Below are positions 17,528-27,200 of a stretch of 64,000 bases of DNA, in pieces. The DNA is from Thermomicrobiales bacterium. GTDB lineage: Bacteria; Chloroflexota; Chloroflexia; Thermomicrobiales; UBA6265. The stretch is from the NCBI GenBank assembly GCA_030447415.1, contig JAUJOZ010000008.1, forward strand, positions 1-64,000, written 5' to 3'. The translations under genes and the position numbers were made by a program. The notes under the pieces were generated by a model that did no database searches, was not told the origin of the DNA, and worked only from the letters and a program-made list of their open reading frames with translations. Every line of letters starts with the position of its first letter. Positions within the stretch are counted from its first letter, which is position 1.

Positions 17528-18341
17528 GGCGCGGGCCACCTGCAGCGGGAGGGGTCGCCTCGCGGATGGACGGACCGGGCTCGGTCGCGACGGGGTGCCG
17601 AACGGAGCACCGGTAGGCTGCCGGCGTGAACGACGAGTGGACGGGACACGACCTCGGCAGTCTAGCACCGGCCCTCGGAACCGCACAATGGATTGCTTTG
17701 TCCGACTCGTCGATCCCGGCAACCCGGGTCAACACCACCGTGGCGTCGGCAATCGTGCCTTTGACCGCGAGCTAGACGATCACCCCCGGGCTTGGGCCCC
17801 CAACGGCCAATGGAGACTCCTCCCGCGGCTCGGTGGTCAGAACCGAGTCTCCATCAGCGACCGTGTGGCCGGGCTCGACTATCCGCGGCCATCACGTCGT
17901 GTCCGGCCACCGCGAGCCGTTGGCAGGCGGGGTGCTCGCACGGTCGCTCGACCGGCGAGACGATCACTGTCAGTGGCCCGGAGCGTCGGTGTGCCACCCA
18001 CCGCCCCTGTCAGCGACTCCCGCGGATCAGGCCGCCCCGGTCGCCCCACCGACACGCCCGTCGGCGGGGCGACCGGGGTGCCGAGCGGTAGACACGCCGA
18101 CGTCGATCACATCGCTCTCCAAGGCGATGCCGGCGTCGAGGGTCCGGTGGTGTCGCGGTCCGCTCGACCCGCCAAGCATCCGTCGCATCGAGCGCGTCCG
18201 GTCGACCCCCGCGGGATCAAGCACAAGGTTGGTCCGACAATCGACGTTACGAGCAATCGCTCCGGGACGGTCAGCTTTGCGGGTGCTGGACCGCTGGCGT
18301 TTCCCCCCGTGTGTCGAGCCGAGCGGAGCTGGCGGGTCGTT
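17528..18341 (+). other. intergenic stretch without an intact gene, possible broken minus-strand coding
   Basis: No frame gives a credible full gene across these 814 bases. Read on the minus strand there are short coding-like runs in successive frames, for example GPLTVIVSPVERPCEHP, VEPGHTVADGDSVLTTEP and KGTIADATVVLTRVAG, interrupted by frame changes and a TAG. They could be remains of one decayed or mis-sequenced gene. I do not recognise the product. A promoter for the 16676-17527 gene may lie at the left edge. Confidence 0.3.
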
Positions 18342-19118
18342 CTACCAGGTCAGGTTGAGGCCGGGGTGCGCGAGCTCAATTCGCCCTGGGAAGGAGGTGG
18401 CCGCTCGCGCGCGGAAGTGCTCGCGTCCCCGCTCCTCCCAAAGGTGAGCTAGGACGAGCGTCTCGGCGCCCGCGGTTCGCGCCAGCTCGGCGGCTTCTCC
18501 GGCTGTTAAGTGTCCCCGCGACTCGAACGGCTCGGGCGTCGGCTCGAGCAACGTTGCCTCGGCGATCACCACCCGCGCGCCAGCGGCGAAACCGGCGAGC
18601 TCGGCCGTGGGGCCGGTGTCAGCGGTGTAGAGGAGGTCTCCCGCGCCAGAGTCGTCAGCGACGCGGATCGCCCAGCACGGCACGTAGTGGACAGTGGGAG
18701 CGAAGGTGATTCGAGCGCTGCCAATGATCAACGGTTGTGCCGGATCATACTCGGAAATCGTGAAGACATTGGGGAAGAACTCGGACTCCTTACCGGTTTC
18801 AGCGAACGTCGCGGCGAAGCGATCGAGGAAGCCGCGCCCACCCGGCGGGAGCCAGAGCGGCACGCGGGCCGGCGGACGCTCCGGGTTATAGGCGAGGGCA
18901 AAGCGGAGCGCACCCAGGTCGAGGGTGTGATCGAGGTGGAGGTGGGAAATGACCACCGCGTCCAGCGTCCGGAAATCGGTGTGGCGGCGCAGCTCGGGCA
19001 GCGTGGCGGGCCCGAGGTCGAGCACCAGTCGGGTGCCTCCCGCCTCGACGTAGTAGCCGGAGCAGCCCTGCCCCGTGTTCGGGCCGGCAGCGCTGCCGCC
19101 GAGGACGGTCAGGTTCAT
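18342..19118 (-). CDS. MBL-fold metallohydrolase (RNase Z-like)
   Basis: This 258-aa metallo-beta-lactamase-fold protein starts MNLTVLGGSAAGPNTGQGCS. The metal-binding HLHLDHTLD fits the HxHxDH motif, with further His and Asp candidates in TVHYVPCWAI, YTADTGP and LVLAHLWEE. The layout resembles RNase Z/ElaC-type and cyclase-like hydrolases, but the RNase Z exosite arm is not evident, so the substrate is unknown. It overlaps the upstream phosphatase gene by four bases, implying one transcript. Confidence 0.8.
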   Translation of the reverse strand: MNLTVLGGSAAGPNTGQGCSGYYVEAGGTRLVLDLGPATLPELRRHTDFRTLDAVVISHLHLDHTLDLGALRFALAYNPERPPARVPLWLPPGGRGFLDRFAATFAETGKESEFFPNVFTISEYDPAQPLIIGSARITFAPTVHYVPCWAIRVADDSGAGDLLYTADTGPTAELAGFAAGARVVIAEATLLEPTPEPFESRGHLTAGEAAELARTAGAETLVLAHLWEERGREHFRARAATSFPGRIELAHPGLNLTW

Positions 19119-19861
19119 GCCGGCATCTCGCCAAGAAGGTCGCCGTCGCGCTCAGCGTCCGGCTCACCCAGGAGTTCCAGGTGGACGATGTCGTTGCGGA
19201 GATGGACCAGCGTGTGATCCGCGGTCACGTGAAGCTGCGTCAGGCTGCAATTCATGACGTCGTAGACGCGCGGGTCGTTTGGGGAGAGCCCTTGGATCTG
19301 GGCCAGAAACACCCCGATCACCCCACCGTGGGCAACCACAACGACCCGCCGTGACGCATGATCCTCGAGGATCGCGAGAAAGGCGGCAAGCACCCGGTCA
19401 TAGAAATCTCGGCCCGACTCGCCGTCCGGCCAGGCGACATCGAACCCGTCGGCCTCCAGCATTCGGCCCGCAAGCTCCGGGTGCTCCGCGAGGATTTGCT
19501 CGACGGTGGCGCCCTCCAGCGCGCCGAAATTGATCTCGACGAGGCTGGGCACCGCCATCGGCTTGAGCCCGATTCGCTCGCCGATGATCCGGGCGGTGGA
19601 GAGGGCACGGGAGAGGGGGCTGGAGAGAAGGACGTCCAGCGGCGGCTCAACTGCCAACCGCTCCGCCACGCACCGCGCCTGGCGCACGCCCCAGGCGTCG
19701 AGCGGCACGTCCGTGATCCCGTGGAGTAACCGGCGGACGTTGCTTGCCGTTCGCCCGTGGCGCACCAGGTAGAGGGTCGTTTCCCCCGCCGCCGGATGGC
19801 GCAGACCCCGATGCCGCTCCGGCTCCCGACCGGGCGGTGGCGTGTTCGGCGTAGTACTCAC
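19115..19861 (-). CDS. histidine phosphatase family protein (phosphoglycerate mutase-like)
   Basis: The phosphohistidine motif is LYLVRHGRTASN near residue 35, the second catalytic His is in VVVVAHGGVIG, and LSSPLSRALSTARI is the expected helix. These are features of the broad-specificity phosphatase/PhoE/CobC group rather than glycolytic phosphoglycerate mutase. The start is GTG 19861, giving a 28-residue N-terminal extension that lies inside the nth reading frame; the real start could be further in. It is translationally coupled to the MBL-fold gene. Confidence 0.82.
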   Translation of the reverse strand: MSTTPNTPPPGREPERHRGLRHPAAGETTLYLVRHGRTASNVRRLLHGITDVPLDAWGVRQARCVAERLAVEPPLDVLLSSPLSRALSTARIIGERIGLKPMAVPSLVEINFGALEGATVEQILAEHPELAGRMLEADGFDVAWPDGESGRDFYDRVLAAFLAILEDHASRRVVVVAHGGVIGVFLAQIQGLSPNDPRVYDVMNCSLTQLHVTADHTLVHLRNDIVHLELLGEPDAERDGDLLGEMPA

Positions 19862-20519
19862 AGCACCCCGTCAGTGGGCAGCGCTCGCAGAACGGGCGCC
19901 GCGCGGTGCACAGGGCCCGGCCATGGGCGATCATATTGACGTGGAAAGCGTAAACGCGATCCCGGTCCCCGCCAAGAGCCGCCTCCAGGACTGCGTGCGC
20001 TTGGTCGGCGCTGACCTCCGGTCCGATCAACCCCAGCCGCTTCGCCACCCGGTGGACATGGGTATCGACCGGGAGCGCCGGCTTCCCCAGACTGAACAGC
20101 AGCACGCACGCCGCCGTCTTCGGCCCCACCCCGTTCAGGGTCACCAGCCACCGCCTGGCTTCGTCCAGTGGCAGACCCGCGAGATGGTCGACGTCAAGCG
20201 TCCCCCGCTCCTCCAACACGCTGTCGAGGATCGCTTGGATCCGCGGCGCCTTCAGGTCGGCCAGCCCGCCGCTCCGGATCGCGTCGGCCACCTCCGTAGT
20301 CGGCGCCGACCGCACCGCCTCCCACGTCGGAAACCGGGCTCGTAGGGACTGGAACGCCCGGGCCGTGTTGGCGTCGGAGGTGTGTTGCGAGAGGACGGTC
20401 AAGATCAGTTCGTCCAGCGGCGGTAGGTGGCGCCGCCAACGTCGCGGGCCGTAGGCGGCGTGAAGCGCGGGTTCGGCGCAGCGAAGCCGGTTGGGGGCAG
20501 GCGACATAAGGGGAGGCAT
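19647..20519 (-). CDS. nth: endonuclease III-like DNA glycosylase
   Basis: The helix-hairpin-helix LNGVGPKTAACVLLF contains the catalytic Lys, VDTHVHRVAKRLGL the catalytic Asp, and the C-terminal CTARRPFCERCPLTGCC the [4Fe-4S] ligands in C-X6-C-X2-C-X5-C spacing. Such enzymes excise oxidised pyrimidines and nick the abasic strand. The ATG at 20519 is chosen; the frame is open upstream but holds a different protein's remains. After the cluster it runs on about 60 residues and overlaps the phosphatase gene by 215 bases, which is suspicious for a missing base near the end. Confidence 0.85.
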   Translation of the reverse strand: MPPLMSPAPNRLRCAEPALHAAYGPRRWRRHLPPLDELILTVLSQHTSDANTARAFQSLRARFPTWEAVRSAPTTEVADAIRSGGLADLKAPRIQAILDSVLEERGTLDVDHLAGLPLDEARRWLVTLNGVGPKTAACVLLFSLGKPALPVDTHVHRVAKRLGLIGPEVSADQAHAVLEAALGGDRDRVYAFHVNMIAHGRALCTARRPFCERCPLTGCCEYYAEHATARSGAGAASGSAPSGGGGNDPLPGAPRANGKQRPPVTPRDHGRAARRLGRAPGAVRGGAVGS

Positions 20520-20664
20520 GGGCTTCACGGGACGAAACGTCCGCCATGGGATATCGGAATGTCGAACGTCCGGCGACTCCAACGTTCTGGACCGCATCTG
20601 CGATGGCTGGACGGTCCGCCTGTCATGCCGTCGGAATGGCACTCCCTGCGGGGACATCCTCATT

Positions 20665-21152
20665 TCAGGGTAACACGGGCGTCCGGTCAGCCCACCCGGA
20701 TCGGACGACTCTCGTCCGAAAACGCGATTGGGTAGCCACCCGACTGCCCCGCTCCGTGCCTTCGACGGTGAGGATGCCACGTTGACTTCCATGCCGTCGG
20801 CGACCACGCGATGCCGGAGCGCGCTAATTGAGGCCGCGGTAGGGTGAAGGTCCTGAACGGCGCGGCAGGCGTCCCGGCTGGGCATGTCGACCCAACTCGT
20901 TGTCAATCGTTGGGCGGTGTCGGGGTCCCGAGCGGTCGCCGCCAGGCTCGCCACCCACAGTCCGATAACGGTTTCAACCGGGTAGCGAACGACCGGCGGG
21001 GTACCCGGTAGCGGGAGCAGGGTGTTGAGGCTCAGCGGGATGGCCGTCGTGCTCGGCCGGGTGTGGACGAGGTCAGTGACCGTTCCTGCCGGTCCTGGCT
21101 GCGCCGTGCACGCCGCAATGGCGACGACAGCCAGCGCGGTCAGGGCCGCTAT
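20665..21152 (-). CDS. putative lipoprotein, single-base deletion and unclear start
   Basis: The minus strand from about 21150 encodes a signal peptide with lipobox (RIAALTALAVVAIAAC), then a secreted domain with HTRPSTTAIPLSLNTLLPLP and VIGLWVASLAATARD. Near 20777 the frame is lost, but the next frame continues sensibly (ILTVEGTERGSRVATQSRF) to a TGA at 20667-20665; restoring one G in GTGGC (minus strand) joins them. No ATG, GTG or TTG precedes the signal peptide in frame, and a TAA lies just upstream. GGGAGG precedes the ATA/CTG codons. Function unknown. It probably ends upstream of nth on the same strand. Confidence 0.5.
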
Positions 21153-21265
21153 CCTCCCGGATGGAAGGAACCCCGCAGTTTACGCCTGTGACGTCCACCA
21201 GCTCGGCCGGCGCCCACCCGTTCAGGGAGATCGGGATCCGGGCTGAAACGGTACAGCGGGTCCGG

Positions 21266-21295
21266 TTGACGCCCCTCCGTTCGCCCGCCTATACT
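21266..21295 (+). promoter_or_regulatory. promoter of the pyrimidine operon
   Basis: TTGACG (21266-21271) and TATACT (21290-21295) are separated by 18 bases. A transcript starting near 21302 would carry a leader of about 135 bases with an attenuator before pyrC. This is the only strong promoter-like sequence upstream of the pyr genes. Confidence 0.7.
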
Positions 21296-21366
21296 TCACC
21301 GGCCGTACGTACGAAAGAGGTCACGGGTGCACGGAAACGGCTCGACGACAAGCCATCGGCGCGGTG

Positions 21367-21405
21367 CGCCTCCAGGTCCGGCTCGGACCTCGGGGCGTTT
21401 TTTTT
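21367..21405 (+). promoter_or_regulatory. transcription attenuator in the pyr operon leader
   Basis: A hairpin of AGGTCCG (21374-21380), triloop GCT and CGGACCT (21384-21390), extended outward by CGCC/GGCG, is followed by eight consecutive T residues (21398-21405). It is an intrinsic terminator lying between promoter and pyrC. A terminator in this place implies control by readthrough. No clear PyrR-binding loop or leader peptide was identified, although GAAAGAGG at about 21313-21320 is loosely similar to a PyrR loop, so the sensor is unknown. Confidence 0.75.
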
Positions 21406-21436
21406 GCCCGCCGCACCGTTCCGGGGACCGGGCACG

Positions 21437-22771
21437 ATGACGGCGCCGGCATGGCTCCTTCGCGCCGGGCGCGTCGTCGACCCGGCGAATGGCCGTGATG
21501 AGGTCGCTGATGTCCTCATCCGTGAGGGCCGAATCGCGGCGATTGGGTCCGTTGGTGCGGTGGCCGGGGCGGAGGTCTTCGACGCCGACGGGTTGCTCGT
21601 CGCGCCGGGGCTGATCGACATGCACGTCCACCTGCGCGAGCCGGGGTACGAGGCGAAGGAGACGATCGCCACCGGCACCGCGGCGGCCGCGGCCGGCGGC
21701 TTCACCACCGTCTGCTGCATGCCAAACACGCGACCCGCGCTCGACAGCGTCGAGGTGCTCCGCGATCTGAGCGAGCGGGTTGGGCGCGACGCGCGCGTCG
21801 AAGTCCACCCCATCGCCGCGATCACGAAGGGCCGGGAGGGGCGCGAGGCGGTCGACTTCGCCGCGCTGGTGGAGGTCGGCGCGGTCGGCTTTTCCGATGA
21901 TGGTGACACCACCCAGGACAGCGCCATCATGCGGGCCGCGCTGTCGGCGAGCGCCGAGCTCGACCGCCCGATCATGGTCCACTGCGAAGACAAGGCGCTC
22001 GCGGGTGACGGCGCTATGCACGAGGGCGACATCTCCCGTCGCCTCGGGATCGCCGGCATCCCAGCCGAGGCGGAAGAGATCATCATCGCCCGTGACCTCA
22101 TGCTCGCTGGCCTCACCGGCGGCTGGCTGCACGTCTGCCACGTCACCACCGGCCGCGGCGCTGAGCTCGTCCGCCGCGCGAAGGCGGAGGGCGTTCGCGC
22201 CACCGCCGAAGTGATGCCTCATCACCTTGTCATGAGTGACGACTGGGTGGCAGGCGACCGGACGCTGCGAAACGTCGACGAGCCTGCCGGTCCGTATGCC
22301 CCGGCGGCCGACCCGAACACCAAGGTCAATCCGCCGCTTCGGCTGGCCGCCGACACCCGGCCGCTCATCGCGGCCCTCCTCGACGGCACCTTTGACGTCG
22401 TCGCCACCGACCACGCGCCGCACGCCGCCCCGGAGAAGCAGGGCAGCGCGTTCGAGGCCGCCGCGTTCGGCATGAGCGGCCTGGAGCTTGCGCTGCCATC
22501 CATGCTCGCGCTCGTCCGCGCCGAGTACTTGACCGCGAGCGATTTGGTTGTCAAGCTGAGCGTCAACCCCGCTCGGCTCCTCCGACTCCCGCTCGGCACC
22601 CTCGCGGTCGGTGCTCGGGCCGATGTCGTCGTCTTCGACCCCGAGGAGCGCTGGGTGGTTACCCCGGAGCAACTTAGGACAAAGAGCCCAAACACTCCAC
22701 TCCTCGGGATGGAGTTGCGTGGACGTGCGAGGCTGACCCTGGTTGGCGGACAGGAGCGCTACCGTGCCTGA
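21437..22771 (+). CDS. pyrC: dihydroorotase, class I
   Basis: It cyclises N-carbamoyl-aspartate to dihydroorotate, step 3 of UMP synthesis. The zinc motif HVHLREPGYEAKE, the histidines in MVHCED and HVTTGRG, and the catalytic Asp region VVATDHAPHA are all present, giving 444 aa of class I (long) type. The ATG at 21437 is chosen because the frame upstream runs through the attenuator. It is the first gene of the pyr operon, and its end overlaps carA. No pyrB, its usual partner, lies in this window. Confidence 0.95.
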   Translation: MTAPAWLLRAGRVVDPANGRDEVADVLIREGRIAAIGSVGAVAGAEVFDADGLLVAPGLIDMHVHLREPGYEAKETIATGTAAAAAGGFTTVCCMPNTRPALDSVEVLRDLSERVGRDARVEVHPIAAITKGREGREAVDFAALVEVGAVGFSDDGDTTQDSAIMRAALSASAELDRPIMVHCEDKALAGDGAMHEGDISRRLGIAGIPAEAEEIIIARDLMLAGLTGGWLHVCHVTTGRGAELVRRAKAEGVRATAEVMPHHLVMSDDWVAGDRTLRNVDEPAGPYAPAADPNTKVNPPLRLAADTRPLIAALLDGTFDVVATDHAPHAAPEKQGSAFEAAAFGMSGLELALPSMLALVRAEYLTASDLVVKLSVNPARLLRLPLGTLAVGARADVVVFDPEERWVVTPEQLRTKSPNTPLLGMELRGRARLTLVGGQERYRA

Positions 22772-23978
22772 CGTGGATCTCCGACCGGGGTCTTCGAACG
22801 TGACCGTCCTCGTGGCCGAACCGGGGCCGAGCACCCCACACCGCTTCCGACCAGCCGCCGACGCCGCGCTCGCGTTGGCGGATGGCCGCGTCTTCCGCGG
22901 GCGATCATTCGGAGCGCCGGTCGCTACCGAAGGCGAGATCGTCTTCACCACCACGATGACCGGCTATCAGGAGGTCTGCACCGACCCATCCTTCCGTGGT
23001 CAGATCGTCTGCATGACCTACCCACTCATTGGTAACTACGGAGTCAATGCCGAGGATGACGAGTCGCGCCGACCCTGGATCGCCGGCCTGGTGGTTCGGG
23101 AGCTGTGCGATGAGCCGAGCAACTACCGCTCGACCGGGCCGCTGCGCGACTACCTCTGCCGCCACGGCATTCCCGCCCTCGCCGGTGTCGATACCCGGGC
23201 CCTGACCCGCCACATCCGCTCCGTCGGCGATACCCGTGCCGTCCTTGTTCCTGAGGCGGCGGGTTTGGCCGATGCCGATCTGGTCGAGCGGGCGCGCTAT
23301 GCCGCCCTTCCGGCCGAACATGACGTGGTGGGTGAGGTCCGCGACGATCGGCGGGAACGCTTTGGGGACGGGGCCGGGCCGCATCTGGTCGTCGTTGACT
23401 GTGGGGTGAAGCGCAACATCATCCGGTCGCTCGTCGCGCGGGGCGCGCGCGTCACCGTCGTCCCATACGGCACGCGCTACGCCGAGATTGAGGCCCTGGC
23501 GCCCGACGGCGTCATCGTCTCACCCGGCCCCGGCGACCCGGCGAACCTCGACGATGGGCTTGACGTCGTTCGCTCGGTGCTCAATCGCGGCACGCCCTAC
23601 TTCGGCATCTGCCTCGGTCACCAACTCCTCGCCCGGGCCATCGGCGCCGAGACCGGCAAGCTGAAGTTCGGCCATCGCGGCGGAAACCACCCGGTGCGCG
23701 ACGCGCGCACCGGCCGCATCACCATCACGGCTCAGAACCACGGTTTCGAGGTCGATGCCAGAACGGTGCCTCATGACGGCGACTGGCAGGTCGCGCTCGT
23801 GAACCTCAACGACGGCTCCGTCGAGGGACTGGCTCACCGTCGCCTTCCCGTGCTCTCGGTCCAGTTTCATCCTGAGGCCGCGCCCGGTCCCTGGGACAAC
23901 GGCTATCTGTTTGACCAGTTCCTGGCGATGATCCAGGCGCGCAAGTCGGGAGCCGAAGTCTCGCGAGGATCCGTCTAG
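22764..23978 (+). CDS. carA: carbamoyl-phosphate synthase small subunit (glutaminase)
   Basis: It supplies ammonia from glutamine to CarB. The class I amidotransferase domain has the nucleophile Cys in GICLGHQLLARA and the His/Glu pair in SVQFHPEAAPG. The N-terminal domain contains EIVFTTTMTGYQEVCTDPS and VVRELCDEPSN. The GTG at 22764, with AGGAG seven bases upstream, is preferred over a TTG at 22743; it overlaps pyrC by eight bases. 404 aa. The next gene, carB, starts at the base after the stop. Confidence 0.95.
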   Translation: MPDVDLRPGSSNVTVLVAEPGPSTPHRFRPAADAALALADGRVFRGRSFGAPVATEGEIVFTTTMTGYQEVCTDPSFRGQIVCMTYPLIGNYGVNAEDDESRRPWIAGLVVRELCDEPSNYRSTGPLRDYLCRHGIPALAGVDTRALTRHIRSVGDTRAVLVPEAAGLADADLVERARYAALPAEHDVVGEVRDDRRERFGDGAGPHLVVVDCGVKRNIIRSLVARGARVTVVPYGTRYAEIEALAPDGVIVSPGPGDPANLDDGLDVVRSVLNRGTPYFGICLGHQLLARAIGAETGKLKFGHRGGNHPVRDARTGRITITAQNHGFEVDARTVPHDGDWQVALVNLNDGSVEGLAHRRLPVLSVQFHPEAAPGPWDNGYLFDQFLAMIQARKSGAEVSRGSV

Positions 23979-26900
23979 ATGCCTCGCAGCGTCCTCGTCC
24001 TCGGCTCCGGCCCGATCATCATCGGTCAAGCGGCCGAGTTCGACTACGCCGGCACTCAGGCCTGCCGCGCCCTCCGCGAGGAGGGCATCCGCACCATCCT
24101 CGTCAACTCCAACCCCGCCACGATCATGACCGACGAGGATGTCGCCGACGCCGTCTACATTGAACCCCTCACCGCCGATGTCGTCCGTCGGGTGATTCAG
24201 CGCGAGCGGCCGGATGGCATCCTCCCGACCCTCGGTGGGCAAACCGGTCTCAACCTCGCCGTCCAGGTCGCCGAGCTCGGGATCCTCGACCGCTACGGCG
24301 TCCGTCTCCTCGGCACCCCTCTCTCCGCCATCAAGCGGGCCGAGGACCGAGCGCTCTTCAAGGCTTTGCTGGAGGACATCGGCGAGCCGACCATTGCCAG
24401 CACTGTGGTGACCTCCGTTGAGGAAGCCCATGCCTTCGCTCGCCAGGTGCCGCTCCCCCTGGTCATCCGTCCGGCTTACACCCTCGGTGGCACCGGTGGT
24501 GGTGTCGCCCGCACCCCGGAGGAGCTAGACCGGATCGTCACGGGTGGCCTTACCGCCAGCCCAATCCGCCAAGTCCTGCTGGAGCGCTCCCTCGTCGGCT
24601 GGAAGGAGATTGAGTACGAGGTGATGCGGGATGGCGTCGACACCTGCATCACCATCTGCAATATGGAAAACCTCGACCCGATGGGCGTCCACACGGGCGA
24701 CAGCATTGTCGTCGCTCCCTCGCAGACCCTGTCAGATCACGAGTACCAGATGCTCCGCGCCTCGGCGATCCGGATCATCCGGGCGCTCGGCATTGAGGGT
24801 GGCTGCAACGTCCAGTACGCCCTTGACCCCCACTCCAGCGCCTACGCCGTGATCGAGGTCAACCCACGAGTCAGCCGCTCCTCAGCCCTCGCCTCAAAAG
24901 CGACCGGTTACCCCATCGCCCGCATGGCCGCCAAGATCGCCATCGGCCGCCGCCTCGACGAGCTGACCAATGCCGTCACCGGCCAGACGACCGCCGCGTT
25001 CGAACCCGCCCTCGACTACGTCGTCGTCAAAATCCCCCGTTGGCCGTTTGACAAGTTCGCCCGTGCCGAGCGGACCATCGGCACCCAGATGAAGGCCACC
25101 GGCGAGGTGATGGCCATCGATCGTTCCTTCGAGGGCGCGATCCAGAAGGCCACCCGCTCCCTGGAGACGACGGCGAAAGACCCCGCCTGGGAGGACCCGA
25201 CCTGGACTGAGGAGGTCATCCTCGACCTCGTCGCCCGCCCTAACGACCTGCGGCTCTGGGCGGTGATGGCGGCCCTCCGCCGGGGCGTGGAGGCCGAGCG
25301 GCTGCACGCGCTGAGCAGGATCGACCGCTGGTTCCTCTGGCGCTTGCGCCATCTGGTAGATCTGGAGGAGCGGCTGCGGGCCGAGCCGCTCGACGGCGAG
25401 CTCCTCTGGGCCGCCAAGCGCGCCGGCTTCTCTGACGAGCAGATCGGGCGCCTCACGGAGCGCCCAGCCGTGGAAGTCCTCGCGCTGCGCGACCGGCTCG
25501 GCATGGCGCCGGTCTACAAGATGGTCGACACCTGCGCTGCCGAGTTCGCCGCGGCCACTCCGTACTTCTACTCCACCTACGAGGATGAGGATGAGGCGAC
25601 GCCACTCCCCGGCGAGCGCGCCCTCGTCGTCGGCTCCGGCCCGATCCGCATCGGCCAAGGGATCGAGTTCGACTACTCCGCGGTCCAGGCGGCGCGCGCC
25701 CTGCACGAGGCGGGCGTCGCCTCGATCATGGTCAATTCGAACCCCGAAACCGTCTCCACCGACTTCGACGCCTCCGACCGTCTGTATTTCGAGCCGCTCG
25801 ACGCCGAGAGCGTCGGCGAGATCCTGAAGCACGAGGCGGGCGTGAATGGCGCGGCCCGCGATGTGCCGCCCGTCATCGTGCAGTTCGGCGGCCAGACCGC
25901 CATCAATCTCGCCGCGCCGCTCGCTGAGCGGGGCGTCTCAATCTGGGGCAGCTCCCTCGACACCATCGACCTCGCGGAGGACCGGGAGCGATTCGAGGCC
26001 TTTCTGCGAGGACTCAACATCCCGCAGCCGCCGGGGGCCGCCGTCACCTCCCTCGCCGGGGCCGAAGCCGTTGCCGACCGGATCGGCTATCCCGTCCTTG
26101 TCCGTCCCTCCTACGTTCTCGGCGGGCGGGCGATGGAGGTGGTCTACGGGCCGGATCAACTTGCGCGCTACATTCGCAACGCCGCCAGTCTCACCCCGGA
26201 GCACCCGGTCCTGATCGACAAGTACCTCCTCGGCAAGGAGGTCGAGGTCGACGCCGTCTGCGACGGCGAGGCGGTTCTCATCCCCGGCGTCATGGAGCAC
26301 ATTGAGCGCGCCGGTGTCCACTCCGGCGACTCGTTTGCCGTCTACCCCGGCATCAACCTCTTCCCGGCCGAGGTCGACACGATCGTCGACTACACTACCC
26401 GCATCGCGCTCGCCCTCGGCGCCCGTGGCCTGATCAACATCCAGTATGTCATCCACGCCGGTCGCCTCTACGTGCTAGAGGTCAACCCGCGCGCCTCGCG
26501 GACAGTCCCCTTCCTCAGCAAGGCGACGGGCGTACCGATGGTCAAGCTTGCAACCGGTGTCATGCTGGGTCGCACGCTCGCCGAACAGGGGTACGCGGGC
26601 GGCCTCTGGCCGCGCCAGCCGCTGGTCGCCGTCAAGGCCCCCGTCTTCTCGATGGCCAAGCTCCGAGGGGTTGAGGTCCACCTTGGGCCGGAGATGAAGT
26701 CGACGGGCGAAGTGATGGGCATCGACCGTGCCTTCGAGCCCGCCTTCTTCAAAGCCCTCATCGCCGCCGGTCTGGCGCTGCCGCCCGAGGGTTCGATCCT
26801 GCTCACGCTCGCCGACGAGGACAAGGCCGACGCCGTCGAGATGATCCGCGGGCTGGTGACGCTCGGCTACAAGCTCTACGCCACCGAGGGCACCGCGGCG

Positions 26901-27200
26901 CTGATCGAGCGCAACGGCATGCCGGTCCAGATGGTGACTAAACGTATCGGCCGCGGCAAGCCGGACATGCTCGACGTGATCCTCCACGGAACGGTGCACG
27001 GGGTCATCAACACTCCCGGCCCGGCCGACAAGGAAATACTCGACGGGCTGGAGATTCGCCGCGCGGCCGTCGAGCGCGGCATCCCGTGCATCACCTCAAT
27101 CGATACTGCTCGAGTCGTCGTCGACGCGATGGCTAAGGCGAACGCCGTCTATACTGTGCAACCGTTACCAGCTTACCGGCGGCACGGTTTTGGCTACTAA
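23979..27200 (+). CDS. carB: carbamoyl-phosphate synthase large subunit
   Basis: This 1073-aa protein has the duplicated synthetase architecture: first half [19 protein letters not shown], second half [18 protein letters not shown], each with an ATP-grasp module ([19 protein letters not shown] and [19 protein letters not shown]). The C-terminal MGS-like allosteric domain includes [17 protein letters not shown] and VINTP. It makes carbamoyl phosphate from bicarbonate, ammonia and 2 ATP, also feeding arginine synthesis. The length is normal. The last bases overlap the start of pyrK. Confidence 0.97.
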   Translation: MPRSVLVLGSGPIIIGQAAEFDYAGTQACRALREEGIRTILVNSNPATIMTDEDVADAVYIEPLTADVVRRVIQRERPDGILPTLGGQTGLNLAVQVAELGILDRYGVRLLGTPLSAIKRAEDRALFKALLEDIGEPTIASTVVTSVEEAHAFARQVPLPLVIRPAYTLGGTGGGVARTPEELDRIVTGGLTASPIRQVLLERSLVGWKEIEYEVMRDGVDTCITICNMENLDPMGVHTGDSIVVAPSQTLSDHEYQMLRASAIRIIRALGIEGGCNVQYALDPHSSAYAVIEVNPRVSRSSALASKATGYPIARMAAKIAIGRRLDELTNAVTGQTTAAFEPALDYVVVKIPRWPFDKFARAERTIGTQMKATGEVMAIDRSFEGAIQKATRSLETTAKDPAWEDPTWTEEVILDLVARPNDLRLWAVMAALRRGVEAERLHALSRIDRWFLWRLRHLVDLEERLRAEPLDGELLWAAKRAGFSDEQIGRLTERPAVEVLALRDRLGMAPVYKMVDTCAAEFAAATPYFYSTYEDEDEATPLPGERALVVGSGPIRIGQGIEFDYSAVQAARALHEAGVASIMVNSNPETVSTDFDASDRLYFEPLDAESVGEILKHEAGVNGAARDVPPVIVQFGGQTAINLAAPLAERGVSIWGSSLDTIDLAEDRERFEAFLRGLNIPQPPGAAVTSLAGAEAVADRIGYPVLVRPSYVLGGRAMEVVYGPDQLARYIRNAASLTPEHPVLIDKYLLGKEVEVDAVCDGEAVLIPGVMEHIERAGVHSGDSFAVYPGINLFPAEVDTIVDYTTRIALALGARGLINIQYVIHAGRLYVLEVNPRASRTVPFLSKATGVPMVKLATGVMLGRTLAEQGYAGGLWPRQPLVAVKAPVFSMAKLRGVEVHLGPEMKSTGEVMGIDRAFEPAFFKALIAAGLALPPEGSILLTLADEDKADAVEMIRGLVTLGYKLYATEGTAALIERNGMPVQMVTKRIGRGKPDMLDVILHGTVHGVINTPGPADKEILDGLEIRRAAVERGIPCITSIDTARVVVDAMAKANAVYTVQPLPAYRRHGFGY

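Noticed and set aside
17322..18452. Plus-strand 376-codon frame in the 17.5-18.3 kb gap
   Set aside because: It overlaps genes on both sides antisense and has no start signal or recognisable domain.
21300..21366. PyrR-binding loop in the pyr leader
   Set aside because: GAAAGAGG has some likeness to the known loop but the flanking stem and the remainder of the consensus are missing, and no pyrR gene is adjacent.
21296..22954. Minus-strand frame of 552 codons opposite pyrC
   Set aside because: It is fully antisense to a recognised dihydroorotase, has no ribosome-binding site and no family features.
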